From CAYSZB01 sp964435475 (GTDB lineage Bacteria; Chloroflexota; Anaerolineae; Anaerolineales; Anaerolineaceae), in NCBI GenBank assembly GCA_964435475.1, contig CAYSZB010000009.1, positions 1 through 54,173 of the forward strand: a stretch of 54,173 nucleotides of DNA, in the 5' to 3' direction. How positions within the stretch are numbered: the first letter of the stretch is position 1; every line of letters begins with the position of its first letter. Under the pieces are notes generated by a model, which searched no databases, had not been told where the DNA came from, and saw only the letters and a program-made list of their open reading frames with translations. A program made the translations under genes and the position numbers. Of this stretch, positions 1 to 7,182 are shown piece by piece.

Positions 1-59
1 TATCCAAGCTTTGGCCGGCAGTTAACTTGCGGTTCGGAAAATATTGATCTAATTTTTGG

Positions 60-88
60 TTGACATTAAGTGGGTGAGCAGTTATAAT
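60..88 (+). promoter_or_regulatory. Consensus sigma-70-type promoter of the rplU operon
   Basis: TTGACA lies at 60-65 and TATAAT at 83-88, separated by exactly 17 bases, so both hexamers match consensus. The expected transcription start is near base 95, giving a leader of about 107 bases before the rplU ATG at 202. This is the strongest promoter I can read in the window, fitting for ribosomal protein genes. Confidence 0.88.
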
Positions 89-94
89 GTTGTT

Positions 95-185
95 TCCTTG
101 CCCTGGCAAGCTTTTTGCTGGGGTAATTTTATGTAAACCAACTTACCCGCGCTCTTGCGGCGACACGCGAGAAAAGTGGTAAAGT
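95..185 (+). promoter_or_regulatory. Structured 5' leader of rplU with two competing hairpins
   Basis: Right after the predicted start, bases 97-101 (CTTGC) pair with 106-110 (GCAAG), followed by a T run at 112-116, like a short intrinsic terminator. Bases 101-107 can instead pair with 117-123 (CCCTGGC with GCTGGGG, two wobbles), which would break the first hairpin. Further down, 141-147 can pair with 178-185 (one bulge), enclosing CGCG/CGCG at 148-151 and 166-169, just ahead of the Shine-Dalgarno. Autogenous control of ribosomal protein operons through leaders is common. That this leader does so is inference. Confidence 0.45.
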
Positions 186-201
186 GAAGATTGGAGAAAA
201 T

Positions 202-519
202 ATGAAATATGTAATTGTCGAATGTGGCGGCAAGCAGTATCGAGCCGCTGAAGGCAGTCTGGTCTCAGTTGACCGCCTGCCAGGTAACGTGGGTGATCCA
301 GTCACCCTTGACCAGGTCCTGTTAGTTGCTGATGATGACAAGTTTCTTGTGGGTACACCGCTTGTAAAAGGTGCTGTCATCAAAGCCAAGATCGTAGAGC
401 ACTACAAAGGAAAGAAGATCCTGGTTTTTCACTATAAATCAAGAGAAAATATTCGAAAACGATCCGGTCACCGGCAGCAATATACCCGACTGCAGGTCGA
501 ATCGATTCAGGTGGAGTAG
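202..519 (+). CDS. rplU: 50S ribosomal protein L21
   Basis: L21 binds 23S rRNA in the large ribosomal subunit. The 105-residue product has the family's usual length and the typical beginning MKYVIVECGGKQYR, a central basic segment (HYKGKKILVFHYKSRENIRKRSG) and the ending YTRLQVESI. A GTG at 184 is in frame, but ATG 202 is preferred: GGAG lies at 193-196 with ideal spacing, and the protein then starts where L21 proteins normally start. It is first in the rplU-rpmA-rpmE operon, three bases before rpmA, which is the classical bacterial order. A consensus promoter and a folded leader lie upstream. Confidence 0.97.
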   Translation: MKYVIVECGGKQYRAAEGSLVSVDRLPGNVGDPVTLDQVLLVADDDKFLVGTPLVKGAVIKAKIVEHYKGKKILVFHYKSRENIRKRSGHRQQYTRLQVESIQVE

Positions 520-522
520 AAA

Positions 523-795
523 ATGGCACATAAAAAAGGTGGCGGTTCAACCCGCAATGGTCGTGACAGTCAAGCCCAACGCCTGGGAATCAAGAAGTAT
601 GGTGGTGAGTATGTATTAAGTGGCAACATCCTGGTTCGCCAGCGAGGCACCAAAGTTCATCCCGGTTGGAATGTGGGTCGTGGTAAGGATGACACCCTTT
701 TTGCCACGATCGACGGTTTTGTAAAATTTGAAACCCTCCCAAGTGGAAGAAAACGCGTTCATGTCTATGAAACTGCGGAAGAGAAGGCTGCTTGA
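523..795 (+). CDS. rpmA: 50S ribosomal protein L27
   Basis: L27 sits near the peptidyl transferase centre of the large subunit. The 90-residue product begins MAHKKGGGSTRNGRDSQAQR and continues with GNILVRQRGTKVHPG, both hallmark L27 segments. The glycine-rich basic N-terminus starts directly after Met, so there is no cleavable N-terminal extension of the Firmicutes kind. It follows rplU after three bases, and the Shine-Dalgarno (GGTGGAG) overlaps the end of rplU, so the two genes are probably translationally coupled. Confidence 0.97.
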   Translation: MAHKKGGGSTRNGRDSQAQRLGIKKYGGEYVLSGNILVRQRGTKVHPGWNVGRGKDDTLFATIDGFVKFETLPSGRKRVHVYETAEEKAA

Positions 796-824
796 TTTAT
801 CAAGCTTGAAGAAACAGGTAGATT

Positions 825-1304
825 ATGAAAAAGAACATTCACCCCAAATATTATCCAGAAGCCAAAGTCATCTGTGGCTCATGTGGAGCAACCTGGACAA
901 CAGGTTCTACTGTTCCCGAGATCCGCACTGAGGTCTGCTCAAATTGCCATCCATTCTATACCGGACAACAGCAACGCATCCTTGATCGTGAGGGCCAGGT
1001 CGACCGCTTCTATAAACGTTTACAGGTTCGTAAAGACTACATTGATGAACAAAAGGCGCGAGAAGAATCACAGACTTCACCTTTGCGTCCCATCAACGAG
1101 TTGGCCATCAACGCCAAAGCAGTTGCTGCGTTGGACAAAGCCGGAATTAAGAATGTTGGCGATCTGTTAGCCAAGTTAGAGTCCGGTTCAAAAGCCCTGC
1201 TTGAAATTGAAGGTTTTGGCAGAAAGTCGTTGATTGACCTGAAGAAAAGCCTGCGTCAATTCGGTTATGCACTGCCCGAAGCCGCTGACGAGATCGACGT
1301 TTAG
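825..1304 (+). CDS. rpmE: 50S ribosomal protein L31 fused to an RpoA C-terminal-like helix-hairpin-helix domain
   Basis: Residues 1 to about 72 are a zinc-binding L31: MKKNIHPKYYPEAKVICGSCG, then CSNCHPFYTGQQ, with four cysteines in two CxxC pairs. Ordinary L31 ends here at 65-90 residues, but this protein has 159. After a charged, probably helical linker, residues about 93-152 resemble the RNA polymerase alpha C-terminal domain (PINELAIN, AGIKNVGDLL, LLEIEGFGRKSL, LRQFGYALP). The GxKS turn used by alpha-CTD on DNA is kept. By my alignment to E. coli alpha, R265 is replaced by Lys, and N268 and C269 by Ala. The fusion therefore keeps the fold but perhaps not the same DNA contacts. The domain's function here is unknown. 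It ends the rplU operon. Confidence 0.9.
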   Translation: MKKNIHPKYYPEAKVICGSCGATWTTGSTVPEIRTEVCSNCHPFYTGQQQRILDREGQVDRFYKRLQVRKDYIDEQKAREESQTSPLRPINELAINAKAVAALDKAGIKNVGDLLAKLESGSKALLEIEGFGRKSLIDLKKSLRQFGYALPEAADEIDV

Positions 1305-1335
1305 GTTGTCAACTTAATAATTCAAGTGTAAACTT

Positions 1336-1360
1336 AACAGGCAGATAGCATCTGCCTGTT
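1336..1360 (+). terminator. Hairpin terminator after rpmE
   Basis: An 11-base perfect stem (AACAGGCAGAT, loop AGC, ATCTGCCTGTT) is followed by ATTATTTTA. It separates the ribosomal operon from tdk. The strong tdk Shine-Dalgarno (AAGGAGG, 1369-1375) begins only 9 bases further, so readthrough could still feed tdk. Confidence 0.75.
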
Positions 1361-1383
1361 ATTATTTTAAGGAGGATCTCGCC

Positions 1384-1953
1384 ATGCACGAGTCTGGATC
1401 TTTGGAAGTGATCACTGGTTCAATGTTTTGTGGGAAAACTGAGGAGTTGATAAGGCGGTTAAAACGAGCCACTATTGCCAAGCAAAAGGTGCAGGTCTTT
1501 AAACCAATGATCGATACCCGATATGCAATCGGAAAGGTTACTTCACATGCCGGAAGCAATTTTGATGCCATACCGGTTGAAAGTTCAGACCAGATCATCC
1601 CAAAAATTGAGGAAGGGGTTACAGTAATCGGTATCGATGAAGCGCAATTCTTCGATTATGGCATTATCGATGTTGCGGATAACCTTGCAGACAAGGGCTT
1701 CCGGGTTATTGTTACCGGGTTGGATACGGATTTTCGGGGAGAACCTTTCGGTTGTATGCCAATCATTATTGCGAAAGCTGAACGGGTTGACAAGCTGAAC
1801 GCGATCTGCATGGTTTGTGGAGAGCCAGCTTGCCGAACCCAAAGGTTAATTAACGGCAAGCCAGCCAGTTACAACGAGCCGGTGATCATCGTTGGTGCTG
1901 ATGAGATGTACGAGGCACGTTGCAGGCATTGTCATCGGGTCCCTAGGGAGTAA
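1384..1953 (+). CDS. tdk: Thymidine kinase (TK1 type)
   Basis: This enzyme phosphorylates thymidine to dTMP with ATP in the pyrimidine salvage pathway. The 189-residue protein has the P-loop GSMFCGKT at residues 12-19, the DEAQFF motif near residue 85, and a C-terminal zinc site made by CMVCG and CRHCH, which is the TK1 architecture and length. A near-perfect Shine-Dalgarno (GGAGG, 8 bases before ATG) fixes the start. It is followed after 9 bases by hpt, so two nucleotide-salvage genes sit together. Confidence 0.96.
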   Translation: MHESGSLEVITGSMFCGKTEELIRRLKRATIAKQKVQVFKPMIDTRYAIGKVTSHAGSNFDAIPVESSDQIIPKIEEGVTVIGIDEAQFFDYGIIDVADNLADKGFRVIVTGLDTDFRGEPFGCMPIIIAKAERVDKLNAICMVCGEPACRTQRLINGKPASYNEPVIIVGADEMYEARCRHCHRVPRE

Positions 1954-1962
1954 GAAGGTTAT

Positions 1963-2520
1963 ATGCAGGATTATCATGAATACCTGGATAAGGTGTTGAT
2001 CTCAGAAGAAGTACTTCAAAAACGCATCAAAGAACTTGGTTCGCAGATCAGCCAGGATTACAACGGTAAACAGATCCTGATGATCTGTATATTGCGGGGA
2101 GGGGTCATGTTCCTGAGTGACCTAATCCGGCATGTCTCCATTCCTGTTGCCATTGAGTTCATGGCTGTATCTTCTTATGGCTCAGGAGCAAGATCCTCAT
2201 CCGGAGATGTGCGGATCACTCTGGACCTCAACACCAGCATAAGCAACAAAGAAGTTATCATTGTAGAGGACATTGTTGATAGCGGTCATACCCTTGCTTC
2301 GGTGATCGAACTACTGCAAACAAGAAATCCAGCCTCAATTTGTATCTGTACCCTGTTGGATAAATTCTCTCGGAGAGAAGTTCAAGTACCAATCAAATAC
2401 TGCGGGTTCAAGATTGAAAATGAGTTTGTTTTTGGTTATGGGCTGGATATGGATGAATATTACAGAAATTTGCCCTTTATCGGAACCGTAGATCTCAAGC
2501 GTTATGATCCAACAGTTTGA
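1963..2520 (+). CDS. hpt: Hypoxanthine phosphoribosyltransferase
   Basis: The enzyme transfers the phosphoribosyl group of PRPP to hypoxanthine or guanine in purine salvage. The 185-residue product shows the type I PRTase fold: the ILRGGVMFLSDLIR segment, then the PRPP loop VIIVEDIVDSGHTL near residue 105, and the C-terminal FVFGYGLDMDEYYRNLPFIG that is very typical of Hpt. It lies 9 bases after tdk, and its last 17 bases overlap the following nucleotidyltransferase gene. Guanine versus hypoxanthine preference cannot be told from the sequence. Confidence 0.94.
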   Translation: MQDYHEYLDKVLISEEVLQKRIKELGSQISQDYNGKQILMICILRGGVMFLSDLIRHVSIPVAIEFMAVSSYGSGARSSSGDVRITLDLNTSISNKEVIIVEDIVDSGHTLASVIELLQTRNPASICICTLLDKFSRREVQVPIKYCGFKIENEFVFGYGLDMDEYYRNLPFIGTVDLKRYDPTV

Positions 2521-4003
2521 CAGTAAGACCCGATCCCTGATCAAGCAGATAAAAGACTGGTCGGGTGACCAGGCACATATCTACCTGGTAGGTGGAGCGA
2601 TCCGGGACGCCATTTCCAGGAGACCGATCAAAGACCTGGATTTTGTGGTTCCTGGAGAGACCAAGTCCATTGTTTCACGATTACGAAAAAGATTTGACGC
2701 ACAAGCTTTTGTCTTAGACGATGAGCGCCAGACTGCACGCATCATCCTTAAGCAGGATGGTGAATTACAGATGATGCTTGATTTTGTCAGGATGAACGCC
2801 AAAGGACTACAAGAGGACCTGGCAGAGAGGGATTATACAATCAATGCGATCGCCCTGGATCTTCAACACCCGGAGGAATGGATCGATCCCTGTCACGGTG
2901 TTTCGGACCTGGCTCAAGGTGTCCTGCGTTGCTGCTCACCAAAATCCATCATCCTGGACCCCTTAAGAATATTAAGAGGGGTCAGGCTGGCATTGGACTA
3001 TGACCTTAAGATCGAAGATGCGAGTATAAATTTGATGAGGGATAGTGCCAGTGACTTGCAACATATTTCAAGAGAACGAGTCCGAGATGAACTTTTCAAG
3101 ATCCTGCAAGGCACGGAACCCATCCGGGGGGTCAGGCTGGTAGATGAAATTGGTTGTTTTTTTGTGATATTCCCTGAATTATCAGACCTTCAGACAATCC
3201 CAGCCCATCCACCGCATGTTCATCCTTTATGGGAGCATACACTCCATACCGCCGATTACCTGGCAAGGATCATAGACCTTATCCAGGGACAGCAAGAAGA
3301 AGAGGGGACCTTCCCTGAACACCTGATCATGGCATTTGATGCCTTAACTCCGTCCCTAGAGGCATTAAGAGATCATTTCTCAGACAAGTTTCCAGAGAAT
3401 CGAAGCAGGAGGGGACTTCTTTTGTTGGCTGCGTTGTACCACGATGCAGGAAAACCGGAAAGCCTGACCTTCGGAGACGACAGGAGAGCTCATTTTTACG
3501 GACACGAAAACCCTGGAAGCATCCTGATGGACCAGGGAGCAAAAAAGTTGGCACTCAGTCATGCAGAAAATGTGTTCTTAACGACTCTTGTCAAGAATCA
3601 CATGCGGGTGCACCTGTTGGCGATGGAAAAAGATGAAATCTCAGATAAAGCGATCCACCGTTTCTTCAGGGATTGTGGGGACACAGGCATAGATATCTGC
3701 CTTCTGTCGGTTGCTGATCTGCTGGCAACCTATGACCACTTATTGCCCAATACACAATTCTTTAACGAAATTGAGATCGTCAAGCGGTTGTTGCATGTGC
3801 GGTTTAATCAAGCAAACACGGTCATCAAACCGCCAATACTGCTGGACGGAAATGATGTTAAAGCAATATTTTCCATTGAACCAGGACCGATGATCAAAGA
3901 CCTGTTGACCGCTTTGCATGAAGCGCAGGCAGCTCAGGAAGTTTCGACGAGAGATGAAGCGATACGCTTGTTAAGGTCTTTGATCGCAAATACAAGAAAA
4001 TGA
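2504..4003 (+). CDS. CCA tRNA nucleotidyltransferase / poly(A) polymerase family protein with HD domain
   Basis: The N-terminal head is a class II nucleotidyltransferase: LVGGAIRDAI with the metal-binding DLDFVV nearby, then RDYTINAIALDL and the PLRILRGVRLA segment that contacts RNA. The middle has an HD phosphohydrolase domain (LWEHTLHTADYL near residue 240, LLAALYHDAGKP near 310). At 499 residues it matches HD-containing CCA-adding proteins, which repair or build tRNA 3' ends. A role limited to A addition, or to CC addition, cannot be excluded from the sequence. The ATG lies inside hpt, and the stop overlaps the next start (ATGA), so translation is coupled. Confidence 0.87.
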   Translation: MIQQFDSKTRSLIKQIKDWSGDQAHIYLVGGAIRDAISRRPIKDLDFVVPGETKSIVSRLRKRFDAQAFVLDDERQTARIILKQDGELQMMLDFVRMNAKGLQEDLAERDYTINAIALDLQHPEEWIDPCHGVSDLAQGVLRCCSPKSIILDPLRILRGVRLALDYDLKIEDASINLMRDSASDLQHISRERVRDELFKILQGTEPIRGVRLVDEIGCFFVIFPELSDLQTIPAHPPHVHPLWEHTLHTADYLARIIDLIQGQQEEEGTFPEHLIMAFDALTPSLEALRDHFSDKFPENRSRRGLLLLAALYHDAGKPESLTFGDDRRAHFYGHENPGSILMDQGAKKLALSHAENVFLTTLVKNHMRVHLLAMEKDEISDKAIHRFFRDCGDTGIDICLLSVADLLATYDHLLPNTQFFNEIEIVKRLLHVRFNQANTVIKPPILLDGNDVKAIFSIEPGPMIKDLLTALHEAQAAQEVSTRDEAIRLLRSLIANTRK

Positions 4004-4776
4004 TGGAAAACCAAGAAGAAGTAATCCAAATTAATTATGAAGAGACTGGAAAGGGGATCTCTCTTGTCTTGCTGCACGGTCTGGGCCTGAACCACACCAC
4101 CTGGTTACCCGTAGCTGAGGTGTGTTCGCATGCGGCAAGGGTCATCATGCCAGATTTGCGAGGCCATGGATCATCTTTTGCACCTGAAGGCGTTTACCCG
4201 ATGGAGACAATGGCAAACGATGTCAAATTTCTGATCGACAGGCTGGAATTAGATGAAATCATCTTAGGTGGGCATTCAATGGGTGGGTATGTGTCCCTGG
4301 CATTTGCTGAAATGTTTCCGGAGAGAGTGAAAGGCTTGATCTTAATCTCGACCAATGCAGACGCGGATCCACCTGAGAAAAGAGATGGTCGTTACCTGTT
4401 AGCCCAGAAGATGAGGACGGAGGGGTCGATGGCTTTAGCTGATACCCTGGCTCCGAAGTTGACAGAAGACCCTTTGCTGGTAGAAAAGATGCGAAGAATG
4501 ATCGCTATGCCAGATGCCAGGGGCTTGATCGGAGCGTCTTTGGGTATTGCCGAAAGGCCTGACAGGAAGATGATGTTAAGTCAATTGAATTGCCCAATCC
4601 TGGTAATTGCAGGTGAAGACGATAAGCTAACTCCCTTGAGTGCGGAAAAAGGCATCTGCACAGCAAGCCAAAATGCAAACCTCATCATCCTGCCAGGCGC
4701 AGGCCATTTGCCAATGCTTGAGCAACCAACACTAGTTGCACAAACAATTTGCGAATTCATCATACAATTGACCTGA
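4000..4776 (+). CDS. Alpha/beta-fold hydrolase
   Basis: This is a 258-residue soluble hydrolase with a complete catalytic triad. The nucleophile elbow is GGHSMGG (Ser near residue 93), the acid is in GEDDKLTP (near 205), and the histidine is in GAGHLPMLEQP (near 236). The oxyanion segment LLHGLGLNHTTW follows the usual HG rule. It resembles esterases and MhpC/BioH-type C-C hydrolases, but I cannot assign a substrate. Its start overlaps the stop of the upstream nucleotidyltransferase by four bases. Confidence 0.88.
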   Translation: MMENQEEVIQINYEETGKGISLVLLHGLGLNHTTWLPVAEVCSHAARVIMPDLRGHGSSFAPEGVYPMETMANDVKFLIDRLELDEIILGGHSMGGYVSLAFAEMFPERVKGLILISTNADADPPEKRDGRYLLAQKMRTEGSMALADTLAPKLTEDPLLVEKMRRMIAMPDARGLIGASLGIAERPDRKMMLSQLNCPILVIAGEDDKLTPLSAEKGICTASQNANLIILPGAGHLPMLEQPTLVAQTICEFIIQLT

Positions 4777-4888
4777 GTATTGTAAAAGGTCTTAGGAAGA
4801 AACCCATCAAAATCAGGTTGAGTGTGGTTACCCGGGTTTAACCTGGCATAATTACGGTACATAAAATTCAGATCATGGAGAAATTTCT

Positions 4889-5404
4889 TTGGAACAATCA
4901 ATAAAGCTGATATTTGAACGACGAAGTATCCGAAAATTTCAAGACAAGAAGATCGAGGAAGAGAAAATTGAGTTGATGCTTAAGGCAGCCATGGCCGCAC
5001 CAACCGCCATGAACTACCAACCCTGGGAATTCGTGGTGATCAATGACGAAACCAAGATCAGTCAAATTCGGAGTTCATTAACTTTTGCAAAATCCCTAGC
5101 TCCGCTGGTAATATGCGTATGTGGAAATGTTGGCGGGGTGTCGCGACTGGTAAAAGACAGGTTCTGGGTTCAGGATTGCAGCGCTGCCACCGAAAACATG
5201 CTGTTGGCAGCCACAGGTCTCGGGCTGGGGACGGTATGGTGTGGGGTGTACCCGATCACCATGTATGTAAAACGCATCAGTGAGATACTTCAGTTGCCAA
5301 CGGGTGTTATTCCATTGAATGCGATCTTTGTTGGATATCCTGCTGAAGAAAAAGAAGCGCGCACCCAGTACAAAGCTGAAAAAGTACACTTTAATTCATA
5401 CTAG
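4889..5404 (+). CDS. Nitroreductase family FMN oxidoreductase
   Basis: The 171-residue protein has the nitroreductase signature: RRSIRKFQDKKI at the start (FMN phosphate binding), AAMAAPTAMNYQPWEFVVI, and later GLGLGTVWCGVYP. Such enzymes use NAD(P)H and bound FMN, usually as dimers in the cytoplasm. The natural substrate is unknown. The start is a TTG with GGAG 8 bases upstream (4877-4880). The nearby ATG at 4875 is out of frame. A 112-base gap separates it from the hydrolase, so it may have its own promoter. Confidence 0.88.
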   Translation: MEQSIKLIFERRSIRKFQDKKIEEEKIELMLKAAMAAPTAMNYQPWEFVVINDETKISQIRSSLTFAKSLAPLVICVCGNVGGVSRLVKDRFWVQDCSAATENMLLAATGLGLGTVWCGVYPITMYVKRISEILQLPTGVIPLNAIFVGYPAEEKEARTQYKAEKVHFNSY

Positions 5405-5501
5405 GAATGTGACGCTTTCCTATCGACCGCGCCTGAAGAATTGAGAACAAAATTCAGCGAGGTAAGAAGAACCATGTGTAGTAATTAATGCGCATAGCCA
5501 C

Positions 5502-6986
5502 TTATTCTGTCTTAAACCAGGAAAAATCCAGGTTGAAGTAATCATCCTGCCTGTTTTGCAACAGCATTTGATCGATCGCGCCATCCAAAGTGGTTACGAA
5601 CACGCCTGATTTTGTAAAATACAAGAAACCGCTACTATCGGGCAACCAGGCAATCTGAGCAATATCAAACTGACCGTAATCTCTTATTAACTTGAAATTC
5701 TTCAAAAACAGCAGCAATCGTTTGTCAGAAGACCCTGGAGTTGATTGAACCAGAAGAATGTGCTCCTGGTCCGGTGAAATAAGCAGCTGACCAGATACTG
5801 AGGAGACCAGAGTTAATTCATTGGCGATTGACAAGCCAAAAACGTTATTTGCACAAACGATGAGTATGGAATAATCCGATGATGGGGAAGATAGGATCTG
5901 AGAGCAATTATCTTTGACTTCGAAGGTCCTCATTTCTTGCAAATCTGAGGATAACATGGATACCGAAGAACTGATCGCATCACCATCATTAATCAAAATG
6001 ATGTGATTTTCAGTAAAAGCAAAGTCTGAGAAAGGCGCTTGGGTGACCTCTGTTACCTCAAGTGTTTCAACAGCTAAGGAACTTAATGATCGATAGACCT
6101 GGTTTTGCATGTCATAAAGCTTAATGATCAACTCTGATTCACTTTTCCAGCCATATTCCAGATAAGTGCCAGGATCCAAAGGGGATTTACTTACTTGAAT
6201 TGTCTTACCGCCATTGATAATGAATGCATTACTTTCATTAAAATCCACCAACTGGGGCAGGGGCGATTTTTGGATCAAAATGCTATTACCACCTGGGGAG
6301 AAAGAAAAGGATTTGACAAAATAGGCTTCGTCTTCCAATTGTTCAGATGTTCTAAGCTGTAAATCATATTTATATAGACAGCTGAAAACCTCCTGGCATT
6401 GGTTGATGTAAAACAGATGCCGGGAATCTTCGCTCCAGGCAAAAACATCCAGGCTTTGGTCATACCCTTCCAGTAGCATCCAATTGCCCAGTTGTTGTTC
6501 GCTCATTAATTGCATGACATCATCAGGTATGCGGGCATTCAGTAATTCTGTGTCTAACACTGCAGACGGACTTAAGCTTATTGTATGGATTACACTTTGG
6601 GAAAAGAGATCAAAAATCAATAAAGATCTGCCAAATTCATCATTGTTTGCTCTTGAAACCAGGACCATATATCGCCTGGTCTTGTCCAGTGACCTGTTCA
6701 GGGATGGAATTGTGACTTGCTTGGGGATAACCAAAGGATATTGGTCGCCAGTAGATATGTCCAGGAGGAAGATTGGGTTTTCCGAAGATAATCGGTCATG
6801 GAAAATCAGCGTTGGTCCCAGGGTGGTCCAAATGGCTGCGCCATCTGTTTCTTTTCCAATTGATCCAGGTGATACCTTCGGGCTGGAACCGGTTGGAATT
6901 TGATCACCAACTGGCTCTTTTTGATTTAACACCTGGCAAGATGATAGGATCAGACAAAGAATTGTGAAAAAAAATTTAAGTTTCAT
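5502..6986 (-). CDS. Lipoprotein with WD40/TolB-like beta-propeller repeats
   Basis: The 494-residue product begins with a lipoprotein signal (MKLKFFFTILCLILSSC), so it should be anchored outside the cytoplasmic membrane through Cys 17. A Pro/Ser/Gly-rich linker follows. The rest is made of short beta-rich repeats with phrases typical of TolB/WD40-like propellers (DVFAWSEDSRHLFYI, SFSPGGNSILI, ISPDQEHILLV, IAWLPDSSGFLYF). No catalytic motif is visible, and a binding or scaffolding role is likely. It is monocistronic, convergent with the nitroreductase gene and divergent from ppdK. Confidence 0.75.
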   Translation of the reverse strand: MKLKFFFTILCLILSSCQVLNQKEPVGDQIPTGSSPKVSPGSIGKETDGAAIWTTLGPTLIFHDRLSSENPIFLLDISTGDQYPLVIPKQVTIPSLNRSLDKTRRYMVLVSRANNDEFGRSLLIFDLFSQSVIHTISLSPSAVLDTELLNARIPDDVMQLMSEQQLGNWMLLEGYDQSLDVFAWSEDSRHLFYINQCQEVFSCLYKYDLQLRTSEQLEDEAYFVKSFSFSPGGNSILIQKSPLPQLVDFNESNAFIINGGKTIQVSKSPLDPGTYLEYGWKSESELIIKLYDMQNQVYRSLSSLAVETLEVTEVTQAPFSDFAFTENHIILINDGDAISSSVSMLSSDLQEMRTFEVKDNCSQILSSPSSDYSILIVCANNVFGLSIANELTLVSSVSGQLLISPDQEHILLVQSTPGSSDKRLLLFLKNFKLIRDYGQFDIAQIAWLPDSSGFLYFTKSGVFVTTLDGAIDQMLLQNRQDDYFNLDFSWFKTE

Positions 6987-7182
6987 TTTTTACCAGGCAG
7001 TTTAAGCAAAAGTTATTGCACTATTCTCTCAGATCCTTTGGACGCATCCTAATAAACATATGTATAAGGTTAATTGTAAATTAAATCGAAAATAATGTAA
7101 ATTCCTCATGGTAAAATACATAATTTGAAATCAATATTGTTGGAACAAAATTCCGCAATCATAAACAAGAATTGGAGTAAGT

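Noticed and set aside
129..389. Minus-strand reading frame across rplU
   Set aside because: It is antisense to a certain ribosomal protein gene, has composition of a shadow frame and matches nothing I know.
4811..4845. ACCCGGGT palindrome between the hydrolase and the nitroreductase as a terminator
   Set aside because: The loop would be too small, the flanking pairing is uneven and no T run follows.
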